A program made the translations under genes and the position numbers. A stretch of 14,867 bases of DNA. Source: JAVBLF01 sp031553675. Its GTDB lineage: Bacteria; Bacillota; Clostridia; Christensenellales; CALWSW01. Shown piece after piece: positions 6,667 through 14,040 of the stretch (positions are counted from its first letter, which is position 1; each line of letters starts with the position of its first letter). The stretch spans positions 1-14,867 of the forward strand of contig JAVBLF010000112.1 in assembly GCA_031553675.1 (NCBI GenBank), given 5' to 3'. A model generated the notes under the pieces. It saw only the letters and a list, made by a program, of their open reading frames with translations. It ran no database searches and had not been told where the DNA came from.

Positions 6667-7437
6667 TCAAGGCAAGCGCAGGTCGAGTCCGATCGGACAG
6701 TGGTCGCTTCCATACACGTCGCCGTGGATGCTGGCCCCCTCGATCCTGTCCCAAATCTCCTCTCCCACAAAAAAGTAGTCGATCCGCCAGCCGACGTCGC
6801 GGTCGCGCGCCCGCAAGCGTTGGCTCCACCACGAATACGAGCGCCCCTGGGGATGGAGCCGCCGATAGCTGTCCACAAAGCCCGCCGCCTCCACTTCGTC
6901 CAGCCAGGCGCGTTCGATCGGCAAGAATCCCGACGTCTTTTCGTTTTCCTTGGGCCTCGCCAGGTCGAGTTCCGTGTGGGCTGTATTGAAATCGCCGCCC
7001 ACGATCAAAGACGCTCCACCGTCGCGAAGCACTTTCATGTGCGACAAGAACGCTTCATAAAACGCCATTTTGTAGGCGAGACGTTCCGGCGAAGCCTGAC
7101 CGTTCGGAAAATAGACGCTGTACACCCAGAGCGTGCCAAAGCGCGCGCCCAGGACCCGCCCTTCCCCATCGAAGCGCGGGTCGAATCCCACGCGCACCTC
7201 GTCCGGTTCGAGGTCTTCGCGCACGTAGAGCGCCACGCCACTGTAGCCCTTCTTCTCGGCCGACGCATACCACGAACGGTAACCCCGCACGCACTTGATC
7301 GCGTCGTCGAGCTGGGCTTCCTGGGCTTTCGTTTCCTGAAAGAGGTATAGTTCCGCATCGGTGTCGCGCATCCAGGCGTCGATGCCATTTCGCTGGGCGG
7401 CACGCAAGCCATTGATATTCCAGCACAATAGTTTCAT
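6667..7437 (-). CDS. xth: Exodeoxyribonuclease III (AP endonuclease, ExoA/XthA family)
   Basis: 256 residues, the usual length for the bacterial ExoIII/AP endonuclease family. It cleaves DNA 5' of abasic sites and removes 3'-blocking groups in base excision repair. All active-site blocks are visible in order: WNINGLRA (6-13, N7), QETK (34-37, E35, Mg2+ ligand), YFPNGQ (109-114), GGDFNTAH (147-154, D149 and N151), GWRIDYFFV (216-224, D220) and SDHCP (244-248, D245 and H246). No extension or truncation is seen. Start ATG 7437 has AAGGAC about 6 bases upstream. It has its own promoter and an unusual leader of about 140 bases containing a strong hairpin. Confidence 0.97.
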   Translation of the reverse strand: MKLLCWNINGLRAAQRNGIDAWMRDTDAELYLFQETKAQEAQLDDAIKCVRGYRSWYASAEKKGYSGVALYVREDLEPDEVRVGFDPRFDGEGRVLGARFGTLWVYSVYFPNGQASPERLAYKMAFYEAFLSHMKVLRDGGASLIVGGDFNTAHTELDLARPKENEKTSGFLPIERAWLDEVEAAGFVDSYRRLHPQGRSYSWWSQRLRARDRDVGWRIDYFFVGEEIWDRIEGASIHGDVYGSDHCPIGLDLRLP

Positions 7438-7491
7438 AAAAAGTCCTTTTCAATTCGACAAATGTTCAGGAAATCGGTTTTCATCACAGTA

Positions 7492-7523
7492 CAAGGCCGG
7501 GAATCCCGCAATTCCCGGCCTTG
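7492..7523 (-). promoter_or_regulatory. Strong hairpin in the exonuclease III mRNA leader
   Basis: A perfect 13-bp inverted repeat (7492-7504 with 7511-7523, core AAGGCCGGGAAT) closes a 6-base loop. Neither strand has a T run after it, so it is not an ordinary terminator. It lies between the predicted promoter (7587-7615) and the gene start (7437), about 55 bases before the ATG. It could stabilise the mRNA, bind a protein or be a boundary element; the sequence does not decide. Confidence 0.6.
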
Positions 7524-7586
7524 CATGAGGAAAACGTGAAAATGGTTCACGACATGACCGAGGCTTCCGTCCCGATCATACGCTTC

Positions 7587-7615
7587 ATTCTACCACGAAT
7601 AACCGAAATCAGCAA
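7587..7615 (-). promoter_or_regulatory. Sigma-A type promoter of exonuclease III gene
   Basis: On the minus strand TTGCTG (7615-7610) and TAGAAT (7592-7587) are 17 bases apart, and a TG one base before the -10 makes it an extended -10 as well. Transcription should start near 7580, giving a leader of about 140 bases. Confidence 0.7.
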
Positions 7616-7792
7616 CTTGAAAGGGTGCAATTTTGACGCTGCTTTGGTAAATGAACCGGTTTTAGCATAAATTTCACACTTACGGTGGCATATAAGAGTG
7701 GTTTTGACATTCGAAATTACTCATTTCGTTAACACGAACCCGTTCATCTCCCTAACTACGCGCGAAAAGCAAATCTGCACATCGAAAAATCT
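7616..7792. other. AT-richer non-coding gap between the Lgt-like gene and the exonuclease III promoter
   Basis: This is the remainder of a 355-base stretch (7438-7792) without a protein gene. It is clearly less GC-rich than its surroundings. It holds a minor inverted repeat CGAAAT/ATTTCG just after the Lgt-like gene and a GAACCCGTTC palindrome (spacing 2, not a LexA box). No good terminator for the upstream operon and no convincing open frame were seen. Confidence 0.5.
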
Positions 7793-8764
7793 TCATTCCG
7801 CCTCCATCGCCGCCCGCGATCGCGCAGGCCTGCCGCTCGCGTTCCAGTGACCGGCCAGCGCGATTGCGACCATGCCCGCCACCGCCTCGATCAAGAGTAC
7901 GTGGTTGCGGAGCCAATTTTGCTGCGCCATGCGAAACTCGCAGTAAAACGCCAGCCCGAGCAGGACCGCATCCAATCCGATGCAGAACAGGAGCACTGAA
8001 AGCTGCGGCCGAAGCTTCCAAGCTCTGCGCCAATACAGCGCCGTGACCGCGATCACCGATACGAGCCCGATCACTTGCGACACGCGCACGAAACCCACGT
8101 AGAGGCTGTCTTCCCGAAAACTCTCGATCGCGCAACGCAAGCCGCCGTAGAAGAGCAGCGCCATCGCCATGGCGTCGCCGCGGTGTGGGAATTCCGCCCG
8201 CCGAAACAGCAGATAGGCAAAGACAAGCAGACAAGCCAATGCCTCGAAAAAGAAGAGCGCCAGACGCCATTCGCCCAGACGCGTGACGAAGACCGCAAAC
8301 GGAAAGCGCTGAAAGGCTTCGCTCGTCACTTCCGCGCCGTAGGATTCGAGGTTCGCGAGATCGCCAAAGCGTCCCACCGCGATCGCCAGCACGAGCGGCG
8401 TGGCCCACCACTCGAAAAAACGATCGACCTCCAGTCCTTCCCGCCGCGCAAACACAAGCCCCGCGATCCCCCCGGCCAGGATTGCCCCGTAGAGCGCGAA
8501 GCCGCCGCCCAAAACGTCGATCGCCAGAGTCGGCCGCCCCGCAAAGCGATCCCACGAAAACGCAAGAAAAAAAAGCCGCGCGCCGACAAAGCAACACGGC
8601 AGCGCGATCGCGGCGAATCGCAGCGCTGTCCCCTCCGGAAAACCCATCCAGCGCTCGTCGCGAAGCGCCAATGCCAGCGCCGCGATGACGGCCAGCGCCA
8701 TCACAAGCCCCCGCCAGGTAATCGGAAGCGCGCCGATGCGAAAAGCGACGGGAAACACATACAA
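7793..8764 (-). CDS. Lgt-like membrane protein (divergent prolipoprotein diacylglyceryl transferase family)
   Basis: 323 residues from a TTG start at 8764. The start is set by AGGAAGGAG 7 bases upstream and by the family-typical beginning YVFPVAFRIGALPITWRGL. Seven or more hydrophobic spans. Lgt landmarks are present: GARLFF (61-66), GGGFALYGAILAGG (86-99), AVGRFGDLANLESYG (129-143), FFFEA (171-175) and YGGLRCAIESFRED (206-219). Several residues used by classical Lgt differ: the W-Y-G near the start is W-R-G (R18), the H of the HG(G/A) loop is Y92, and the first N of GRxGNxxN is D135. The conserved arginines R132 and R210 and E214 remain. It is longer at the C-terminus than usual. It is the last gene of an operon with the GT2-GtrA fusion (49 bases apart). 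It may transfer diacylglycerol to something other than a prolipoprotein, or be a paralogue with another job. Confidence 0.75.
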   Translation of the reverse strand: MYVFPVAFRIGALPITWRGLVMALAVIAALALALRDERWMGFPEGTALRFAAIALPCCFVGARLFFLAFSWDRFAGRPTLAIDVLGGGFALYGAILAGGIAGLVFARREGLEVDRFFEWWATPLVLAIAVGRFGDLANLESYGAEVTSEAFQRFPFAVFVTRLGEWRLALFFFEALACLLVFAYLLFRRAEFPHRGDAMAMALLFYGGLRCAIESFREDSLYVGFVRVSQVIGLVSVIAVTALYWRRAWKLRPQLSVLLFCIGLDAVLLGLAFYCEFRMAQQNWLRNHVLLIEAVAGMVAIALAGHWNASGRPARSRAAMEAE

Positions 8765-8813
8765 TGGGGCGCTCCTTCCTGCGACACACAAAGCGGAGAT
8801 GCGAAACGAGCTC

Positions 8814-9866
8814 TCACGAAAGCCGATCGCGTCCCGCCTCGTCGGACAAACGGAAAATCCAAGCATGCTGCACGGCGAAGCTGGCGGCAAAGAGAGAGAC
8901 ATCGACGACGACCTTCGCCATGACAGGATGCCAGCCCCAACGAACCAGCCACGTACACGCGTATGAACCCGCGATCAAAATGCAAAGCGCCAACGCCGCG
9001 TACTGCAAGGCCGTTTTCAGCCAATTCCCCGCATGCGAAAAGACGACGGCCTTGTTCATCGCGAAGTTGGCGCAGGCGCTGACGACGCGCGCTCCGGCAT
9101 ACGCGCTCGCCACCCGCCATCCAAGCGCGAGCAGCAGGTAGTAGAGCCCCATGTCGATGCCGAACGCCATCGCCGAAGACGCCATGAACCGAAGCAGCCG
9201 CGCAAACACCCAGGCCGCGTCTGTCAATCCGCGGAAGTGCGAACCGCGGTTGCCGTCGAGGTAGACCGTCTCGATCGGGATCTCGCAGACGTCCAGCTTC
9301 CCACGTGCGCACACCAGGAGGACGTTCATCTCGTAATCGTAGCGTTCCCCTGCGAGCGCAGCCAACTCCGGCAAACGCGAGGCCGGCAAACCCCTGAGGC
9401 CGCTCTGCGTGTCGTGTACCTTCATACCCGTCATTCCGCGGAACGCCCAGCGCGACAACGCGTTGCCCACCCTGGAGCGCAACGGCGCGTCCGCGCCCAG
9501 GTGTCGCCCTCCGATCACGAGTGTTGAAGGACACGTGTCGAGCTGCCGCGCGACGGCGTCGATGTCGGCCGGAAGGTGCTGTCCGTCGGCATCCGCCGTG
9601 ACGACACCCCGGCTCGGATCGCGCTCGATCGCCCAACGGAGGCCCGTCTTGAGCGCCGCGCCTTTGCCACGGTTGCGGTCGTGCGTGACGACCGCCGCGC
9701 CCGTCGCCGCCACTTCGTCAAACAGGAAAGCACACCGCGCATCGCTGCCGTCGTCCACGACGATCACGTCGTAGCCCATTTGCCGCAGCGCGTGGACGGC
9801 ATCGACCAGGCGTTCGTCCGGCTGGTAGGCGGGGATGAGTATCCACGGGCGCTTGCCCTCAGTCAT
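8814..9866 (-). CDS. Glycosyltransferase family 2 fused to a GtrA membrane domain
   Basis: 350 residues. The N-terminal 225 residues are a GT-A fold like dolichyl-phosphate-mannose synthase: ILIPAYQPD (9-17), IVVDDGSD (35-42), RNRGKGAALKTG (64-75), the DxD-type metal site ADADGQH (91-97) and QSGLRGL (154-160). The C-terminal part (about 225-338) is a four-span GtrA domain with the repeated N/F-rich signature: NFAMNKAVVF (267-276) and FAVQHAWIF (330-338). Such proteins are expected to load a sugar onto undecaprenyl phosphate and flip the product across the membrane. Separate genes are common; the fusion is also known. ATG 9866 follows GGAGG at 8 bases and overlaps the upstream gene by 8 bases, so it is coupled to the phosphodiester glycosidase. 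The sugar cannot be predicted. Confidence 0.92.
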   Translation of the reverse strand: MTEGKRPWILIPAYQPDERLVDAVHALRQMGYDVIVVDDGSDARCAFLFDEVAATGAAVVTHDRNRGKGAALKTGLRWAIERDPSRGVVTADADGQHLPADIDAVARQLDTCPSTLVIGGRHLGADAPLRSRVGNALSRWAFRGMTGMKVHDTQSGLRGLPASRLPELAALAGERYDYEMNVLLVCARGKLDVCEIPIETVYLDGNRGSHFRGLTDAAWVFARLLRFMASSAMAFGIDMGLYYLLLALGWRVASAYAGARVVSACANFAMNKAVVFSHAGNWLKTALQYAALALCILIAGSYACTWLVRWGWHPVMAKVVVDVSLFAASFAVQHAWIFRLSDEAGRDRLS

Positions 9867-10875
9867 ACCGATTTCCTCCCTGGCTCAGATCCGGCGCGGC
9901 GATGTAGATGATGTCGCTGACCGAGCGCTCTCCGCCGCCCGACACCCGATTCACCACGCGGCCATCCATCACCATGGTCGCCGAACCGCCGCCGTCGAGG
10001 TTGTAAGCCACTTTGCAGCCCCGATCGATGAAGATCTGCGCCAGTTCTGCCAAGGTCACGCCGTCCGAATAGCCCGAACGTCTGCCGTCCACCGTCACGA
10101 TCAGGTAATGCAGCGGCCCCAATTGGCCGATCGCCGTGCGCGGTTCGTGGGCGCTCAGGCTGAGCCAATACTTCTCCGGCAAGGCGGGTTGGCCGTCAAT
10201 GACGAGGCCCGGGCCAAAGCTGTACGTGTGGATCACACCCGCGCCGATCAGGGCGTCCGCATCGACGTCGCGTTCGTTTTCGATCCGCAAGTCCCCTTCT
10301 TTGTCGATCACCAAGAGCTGTATCTTCTCCTGTGCTTTGTCGCGGTAGAGGATGCCGTTTCGGATGATGATGCCGTCGTTGCGAAAGCCGCAGTAATCGC
10401 CGTTGACCGCCAAGAGCGCGCCGACGTCTTCCGCTGTCTTGGATGTATACGCCCGGTAATTCTTGCCGTACTTGCCCTGGGCAAAGCCCGCCCTTAACTG
10501 GCTCGCGTCGCTCAGTTTCACGTCCGCCGCGAAGTAGACGTAGTCGCCTTCCTGCACACGCTCGATGTGGATCTCGGTGTCCGCGTCGACGTAGTTCATC
10601 GTGTTGGACACGGGCCGGGGGGAAGCCGTCGTTTCGGGAGCGTTGGGGGGCTGTGTCCTAGCCGCCGCCTGCATGGGAATCGGGCGGTGCGCAACGGGCG
10701 AGGCGTTGTTTCGCAGGACGACCGGCGCGCGGTCGTAGTACTCGCTCGCCGGGGTGAGGGCGGCCATCAGGACGATCATCGCGCACAAGAGCAGGCCCAA
10801 GGTCCCATTTGCACTGCGGCGCATCTGCGGCATGTCCGGCGCGTCGTCCGGGCGGCTGTCGGTGGGATGGTGCAT
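9859..10875 (-). CDS. Membrane-anchored phosphodiester glycosidase (NAGPA-domain) protein
   Basis: 338 residues from ATG 10875, chosen for GAGG at 8 bases; a longer in-frame start at 10923 has none. A single membrane span (about 24-42) anchors it. A Pro/Ala-rich linker (about 55-92) leads to the catalytic domain of the family of human N-acetylglucosamine-1-phosphodiester alpha-N-acetylglucosaminidase. Signatures are AVNGDYCGF (156-164), DGIIIRNG (167-174), EPRTAIGQ (244-251), TVDGRRSGYS (261-270), AYNLDGGGSATMV (290-302) and SGGGERSVSDIIYI (312-325). Family members remove a sugar from a phosphodiester; in bacteria they often act on exopolysaccharide or teichoic-acid-type polymers outside the cell. 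It is the first gene of the three-gene operon with the GT2-GtrA fusion and the Lgt-like protein. Confidence 0.9.
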   Translation of the reverse strand: MHHPTDSRPDDAPDMPQMRRSANGTLGLLLCAMIVLMAALTPASEYYDRAPVVLRNNASPVAHRPIPMQAAARTQPPNAPETTASPRPVSNTMNYVDADTEIHIERVQEGDYVYFAADVKLSDASQLRAGFAQGKYGKNYRAYTSKTAEDVGALLAVNGDYCGFRNDGIIIRNGILYRDKAQEKIQLLVIDKEGDLRIENERDVDADALIGAGVIHTYSFGPGLVIDGQPALPEKYWLSLSAHEPRTAIGQLGPLHYLIVTVDGRRSGYSDGVTLAELAQIFIDRGCKVAYNLDGGGSATMVMDGRVVNRVSGGGERSVSDIIYIAAPDLSQGGNRYD

Positions 10876-10938
10876 GGTCGTCGCCTCAGTAGAGCATATA
10901 TGGAATATTCGAAAACGCATCAAATCTTGTCTTCGGTT

Positions 10939-10947
10939 ATTGTACCA
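10939..10947 (-). promoter_or_regulatory. Extended -10 promoter of the glycosidase/GT2-GtrA/Lgt-like operon
   Basis: On the minus strand TGGTACAAT matches TGnTAnaaT, about 64 bases upstream of the glycosidase start, with no good -35 box at normal spacing. It sits just downstream of the pgi terminator, so the operon has its own promoter. Confidence 0.5.
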
Positions 10948-10990
10948 CAGTTACAGGCAAAAAATGAGTCCAATATATGAAATATTTATA

Positions 10991-11032
10991 CAAAAATCCC
11001 TCTATTTACCATATGGCAAACAGAGGGATTTG
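10991..11032 (-). terminator. Rho-independent terminator of pgi
   Basis: Read on the minus strand, stem AAATCCCTCT/AGAGGGATTT (11032-11023 with 11004-10995) encloses a further pairing region centred on the palindrome CCATATGG, and the stem runs into TTTTTGTATAAAT. It begins 39 bases after the pgi stop. Confidence 0.85.
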
Positions 11033-11071
11033 TCGTCTGTCTTTGGGGCTGCCTCTTCCGAAATCGGGCGA

Positions 11072-12496
11072 TTAGCGCAAGATGTACCGCTCGTCGCGCG
11101 GGGGCTGGGCGGCGAGTTCGGCGCGTTTTTCGTCAAAGCCCGGTTTGCCGAGCAGCGCATAGGTCGCCTGTTTGCCCGCTTCGACGCCCGGCTGGTCAAA
11201 GGCGTCGATCGCGAGGAGTTCGCCCGCGAAGGCCGTCTGGACTTCGAAGAGGTAGAGGAGCTGGCCGAGCGTGAAGGCATTCACTTCGGGCAATGTGATC
11301 GTATGGCTGGGCCGCCCCGCCTGTAGGCAGGCGTATTCGGTGGCGTTTTGTTCGGCCTGGATCAGCTCGTTCAGGCTGTGTCCGCCCAGAAACGACACGT
11401 CGGGGATGTCCTCAAAGCCGTGCGGGATCGCGACGTCCGCGCGGTAGGCATCGACGCCGAGGAAGCTGATCACTTTATCGAAGGGCCCTTCAGTGTAGAG
11501 CTGCACCTGGCTGTGTTGGTCGGTCACGCCAAGCGCCTTGACGGGCGTCTGTCCGGTGAAGACCTCGGAACCGTCTTTGCCGTAGCGCTTGCCGAGCGAC
11601 TCCGCCCAAAGCTGCGCGTACCAATCGGCGATGTATTTGAGCGAATCGGCGTAAGGCATCATGACCGAGATGTTCATGCCTTTTTCCATCGCGATCACCT
11701 GGAGGGTCGCGAGCAGATAAGCCGGGTTTTTCCAGACGTCCGTTTCGGCGCAAATCTCGTCCATGTAGGCCGCGCCCGCCAGCAGCGCTTTGATGTCGAT
11801 GTCGCAGACTGCCGCCGCCAAAAGGCCGACCGGGCAGAGCTCGCTGAAACGCCCGCCGACGCCGTCGGGGACGTAAAAGGTCTTGAGCTTCTCGGCCTTC
11901 GCGATTTTGATCAGGTTGCCCTTCGCTTCGTCGGTCGTCGCGATTACGTGCTTTGTCCAGTCGCCGCCCAGTTTTTGCTTGAGCAGATCGACGATGATCA
12001 GGAGCTGCGCCATCGTCTCGGACGTACTGCCCGACTTCGTGATGACGTTGAAGCAGGTCTTCGCGGGATCGATGACGTCGAGAAGCGCCACCATGCGCTC
12101 CGGATCGACGTTATCCTCGACGAAGAGACGGGGGCCGCCGCGCGTTTCCTTCGGCAAATCGTTGTAGCGCAGGTGTTTCAGCGCCTGCTGCACGGCGATC
12201 GGGCCCAGTGCACTTCCGCCGATGCCCAGCACGACGAAGTCGTCGAAGTGTGCGCGCACATCCGCCGCCGCCGCGATCAGCTCATCGCAGATGGCGTCTT
12301 GGTTGTGCGGCAGTTCGCGCCATTTCATGCGCCCGCGCTCGTCCACCATCGCCTGGGCTGCCTTCGCACAGTCCACTTGTTTGGCTTCGATCTCCGCCCG
12401 TGTGACGCCGTGCGCGCCGACGCGCTCCGCCATCATGTTGTTGACATCGACGCGAACCCGCATCGATTCCCGCCACGCCTTGTCCTCGATCCTCAT
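11072..12496 (-). CDS. pgi: Glucose-6-phosphate isomerase
   Basis: 474 residues. It interconverts glucose 6-phosphate and fructose 6-phosphate in glycolysis and gluconeogenesis, in the cytosol. Family blocks are complete: VLGIGGSALGP (89-99), ITKSGSTSETM (152-162, phosphate-binding SGST loop), signature 1 DGVGGRFSELCPVGLL (211-226), WAESLGK (297-303, catalytic Glu region), TDQHSQVQLYTEGP (325-338, catalytic His region) and the C-terminal block LLYLFEVQTAFAG (413-425) with DQPGVEAGK (434-442). The start ATG 12496 has AAGGAGG 7 bases upstream. It is monocistronic, with its own promoter and terminator. The length is slightly above the roughly 450 residues of many Firmicute enzymes, with a C-terminal tail after residue 450. 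Confidence 0.97.
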   Translation of the reverse strand: MRIEDKAWRESMRVRVDVNNMMAERVGAHGVTRAEIEAKQVDCAKAAQAMVDERGRMKWRELPHNQDAICDELIAAAADVRAHFDDFVVLGIGGSALGPIAVQQALKHLRYNDLPKETRGGPRLFVEDNVDPERMVALLDVIDPAKTCFNVITKSGSTSETMAQLLIIVDLLKQKLGGDWTKHVIATTDEAKGNLIKIAKAEKLKTFYVPDGVGGRFSELCPVGLLAAAVCDIDIKALLAGAAYMDEICAETDVWKNPAYLLATLQVIAMEKGMNISVMMPYADSLKYIADWYAQLWAESLGKRYGKDGSEVFTGQTPVKALGVTDQHSQVQLYTEGPFDKVISFLGVDAYRADVAIPHGFEDIPDVSFLGGHSLNELIQAEQNATEYACLQAGRPSHTITLPEVNAFTLGQLLYLFEVQTAFAGELLAIDAFDQPGVEAGKQATYALLGKPGFDEKRAELAAQPPRDERYILR

Positions 12497-12600
12497 GTCT
12501 CGCCCTCCTTGTGAAACTCAAACCATCGAATCTGGAAGTTTTGAAATGGCCCGCGCCGTTTTATGCTTGGGCAACATAATGGGATATCCATGTACATAGT

Positions 12601-12630
12601 ATTATAGCAAAGCATCGCCCATTTGGACAA
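12601..12630 (-). promoter_or_regulatory. Sigma-A type promoter of pgi
   Basis: On the minus strand TTGTCC (12630-12625) and a perfect TATAAT (12606-12601) are 18 bases apart, and the -10 is extended (TGCTATAAT). This gives a leader of about 98 bases, which includes the palindromes GGATATCC and ATGTACAT near its 5' end. Confidence 0.75.
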
Positions 12631-12670
12631 CTTCAGGTGGACATGCGAAAAACGCGAGGAGGAAACCGCC

Positions 12671-13204
12671 TTGAGCCAGAAGACAAAACGCATGATCTTG
12701 TGGATTGCAGCCATCGTCGGGATCGCGCTGTTTGCGCTCGTGATCCTGCTGCCCCGCCTGCAATCGATCGCCGCGCGACGCATGGGTGGTCAGATGCAGG
12801 TCAGCGTCTACGACGGCGACAACAACGCGCCGCTCGAAAACGCCGTCATCGTCGTTCCCGAAGCCAAGATCGAAGCCGTGACCGACAACAAAGGCCAAAC
12901 CGCCATCCTGACCCTGCCGCTTCTCAAAGACGCGCGTTTTGACAAGACCCTGCCCAAAACCTGGGGCGAAGTGACGGTGATCGTCTACAGAGACGGCTAC
13001 ACACCCTACATCCTCACCGACGCGCAGGTCTTTGAAAACCAGCTTCGCGACGGTCCCGTCGTCTATCTTTTCCGCAGCCAGGGAAACGATACGCCTTACG
13101 CGATCGTCGAAGGCCCCGAACGGCAGTGGGTCGCCGACATGATCGACAAATACCGTCCCGCCATGCCCGGGCAGCCAAGCCCAACCCCCACGCCGACGCC
13201 TTGA
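12671..13204 (+). CDS. Membrane-anchored protein with a carboxypeptidase-regulatory-like beta-sandwich
   Basis: 177 residues from a TTG start at 12671, fixed by GAGGAGG 8 bases upstream; the earlier in-frame TTG at 12623 has no binding site. Residues 9-28 are one membrane span after a short basic start, so the rest is probably outside the cell. Residues about 42-135 look like a small beta-sandwich of the carboxypeptidase-regulatory/Cna-B-like type: QVSVYDGDNNAPLENAVIVV (43-62), then VTDNKGQTAIL (70-80), VTVIVYRDGYTPYIL (101-115) and a closing VVYLF. The C-terminus ends in a PSPTPTPTP tail. Such domains are structural; no catalytic motif is visible. It is divergent from pgi and ends at a clean terminator, so it is probably monocistronic. 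The precise role is unknown. Confidence 0.8.
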   Translation: MSQKTKRMILWIAAIVGIALFALVILLPRLQSIAARRMGGQMQVSVYDGDNNAPLENAVIVVPEAKIEAVTDNKGQTAILTLPLLKDARFDKTLPKTWGEVTVIVYRDGYTPYILTDAQVFENQLRDGPVVYLFRSQGNDTPYAIVEGPERQWVADMIDKYRPAMPGQPSPTPTPTP

Positions 13205-13229
13205 TGTGCGCCGCCATCATTCCCATCCG

Positions 13230-13264
13230 AACTTCATGCGGCTTACGCTTGCATGAAGTTTTTT
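13230..13264 (+). terminator. Rho-independent terminator overlapping the convergent gene end
   Basis: A 10-bp stem AACTTCATGC/GCATGAAGTT (13230-13239 and 13251-13260) is followed by TTTT, with two Ts already inside the stem end. The minus-strand side has no T run, so it terminates the plus-strand gene ending at 13204. Its right arm lies within the last codons of the convergent methyltransferase gene (stop at 13243-13245). Confidence 0.85.
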
Positions 13265-13998
13265 GATCCGTTTTTCGCCGCGACGATCAGCATCATGGGC
13301 CGCCGCCACTCGTCTTCCATGCCGGGATAAGCCTGCTTGAGCGCCTCGTCCGGCTGGGGCTCGACGAGGGCCGTCAGCGAGAAGCCCGCGCCCAACAAGG
13401 ATCCGATCGTCGTCGTCAGGCTGCGGTGGTACTTGACGACAGGCTGCCCCAGAAAGACGGCTTCCCTCCGGCCTTCCTCGAAATAGCGATCGACCGGCCA
13501 ATGCAGGCGCTGACCACTTACATCACAGTGCCAGCTTTGCGGCCCCGCTGCCGTGAAAATCGGATGCTCGATCGAGAAGACGAAATCGCCATCCGGCACG
13601 ATCGCGCGGTGCAGCAGGGCGCAAATCGCCGCAAAATCGGGTGTATAGTGGAGGGCGAGCGAACTGATCGCGACGTCGAAGCTGTTCTCCGCGACATCGA
13701 GGTCTTCGAAAGCCATCTGTCGATACGTGACATGGGGCGCATCGGTCATGGCCCGCGCCTTGTCGAGCATCTTCTCCGAAAGGTCGATGCCGAGAACCGA
13801 AGCTGCGCCCGCTTCGGCGGCATAGCGGCAGTGCCAGCCGAAACCGCAGCCGAGATCGAGCACGCGTTTGCCGCCAAAATCCGGCAAAAGCGCCCGCAGA
13901 TCTTTCCATTCCCCCGCGGCATCCAAGCCTTCGACCGAACGTGCCATCTGGCTGTATTGCGAAAAAAAGAGCTCGTCGTCATACGCGTTTTGCTTCAT
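13243..13998 (-). CDS. Class I SAM-dependent methyltransferase (Methyltransf_11 type)
   Basis: 251 residues. Motif I VLDLGCGFGWH (46-56), the acidic residue of motif II GIDLS (70-74), motif III region FEDLDVAENSFDVAISSLALHY (97-118, spanning the motif IV strand DVAISS) and a following post-motif helix identify a soluble UbiE/BioC-like small-molecule methyltransferase. The second half contains IEHPIFTA (143-150) and a C-terminal LIVAAKNG strand, typical of widespread Firmicute paralogues with unknown substrates. ATG 13998 has AAGGAGG 7 bases upstream, a near-perfect site. It stands alone between a convergent and a divergent gene; the last codons are shared with the terminator of the convergent gene. 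Confidence 0.9.
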   Translation of the reverse strand: MKQNAYDDELFFSQYSQMARSVEGLDAAGEWKDLRALLPDFGGKRVLDLGCGFGWHCRYAAEAGAASVLGIDLSEKMLDKARAMTDAPHVTYRQMAFEDLDVAENSFDVAISSLALHYTPDFAAICALLHRAIVPDGDFVFSIEHPIFTAAGPQSWHCDVSGQRLHWPVDRYFEEGRREAVFLGQPVVKYHRSLTTTIGSLLGAGFSLTALVEPQPDEALKQAYPGMEDEWRRPMMLIVAAKNGSKNFMQA

Positions 13999-14040
13999 CT
14001 CAAAACCTCCTTCTATTTTTGATCGTCCCAGCTTTTGACC

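Noticed and set aside
6316..7350. Long plus-strand open frame across the exonuclease III gene
   Set aside because: It is antisense to an exonuclease III with every catalytic motif intact and also spans a terminator. The similar frame at 8075-8923 is antisense to the Lgt-like gene.
7733..7746. GAACCCGTTC palindrome as a LexA (SOS) box near exonuclease III
   Set aside because: The Gram-positive LexA box is GAAC-N4-GTTC; here the spacing is two bases, and the site lies upstream of the promoter rather than over it.
11348..12514. A 388-codon plus-strand open frame across pgi
   Set aside because: It is antisense to a complete glucose-6-phosphate isomerase; its product is rich in Arg, Asp, His and Val without domain features. 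No ribosome binding site was found.
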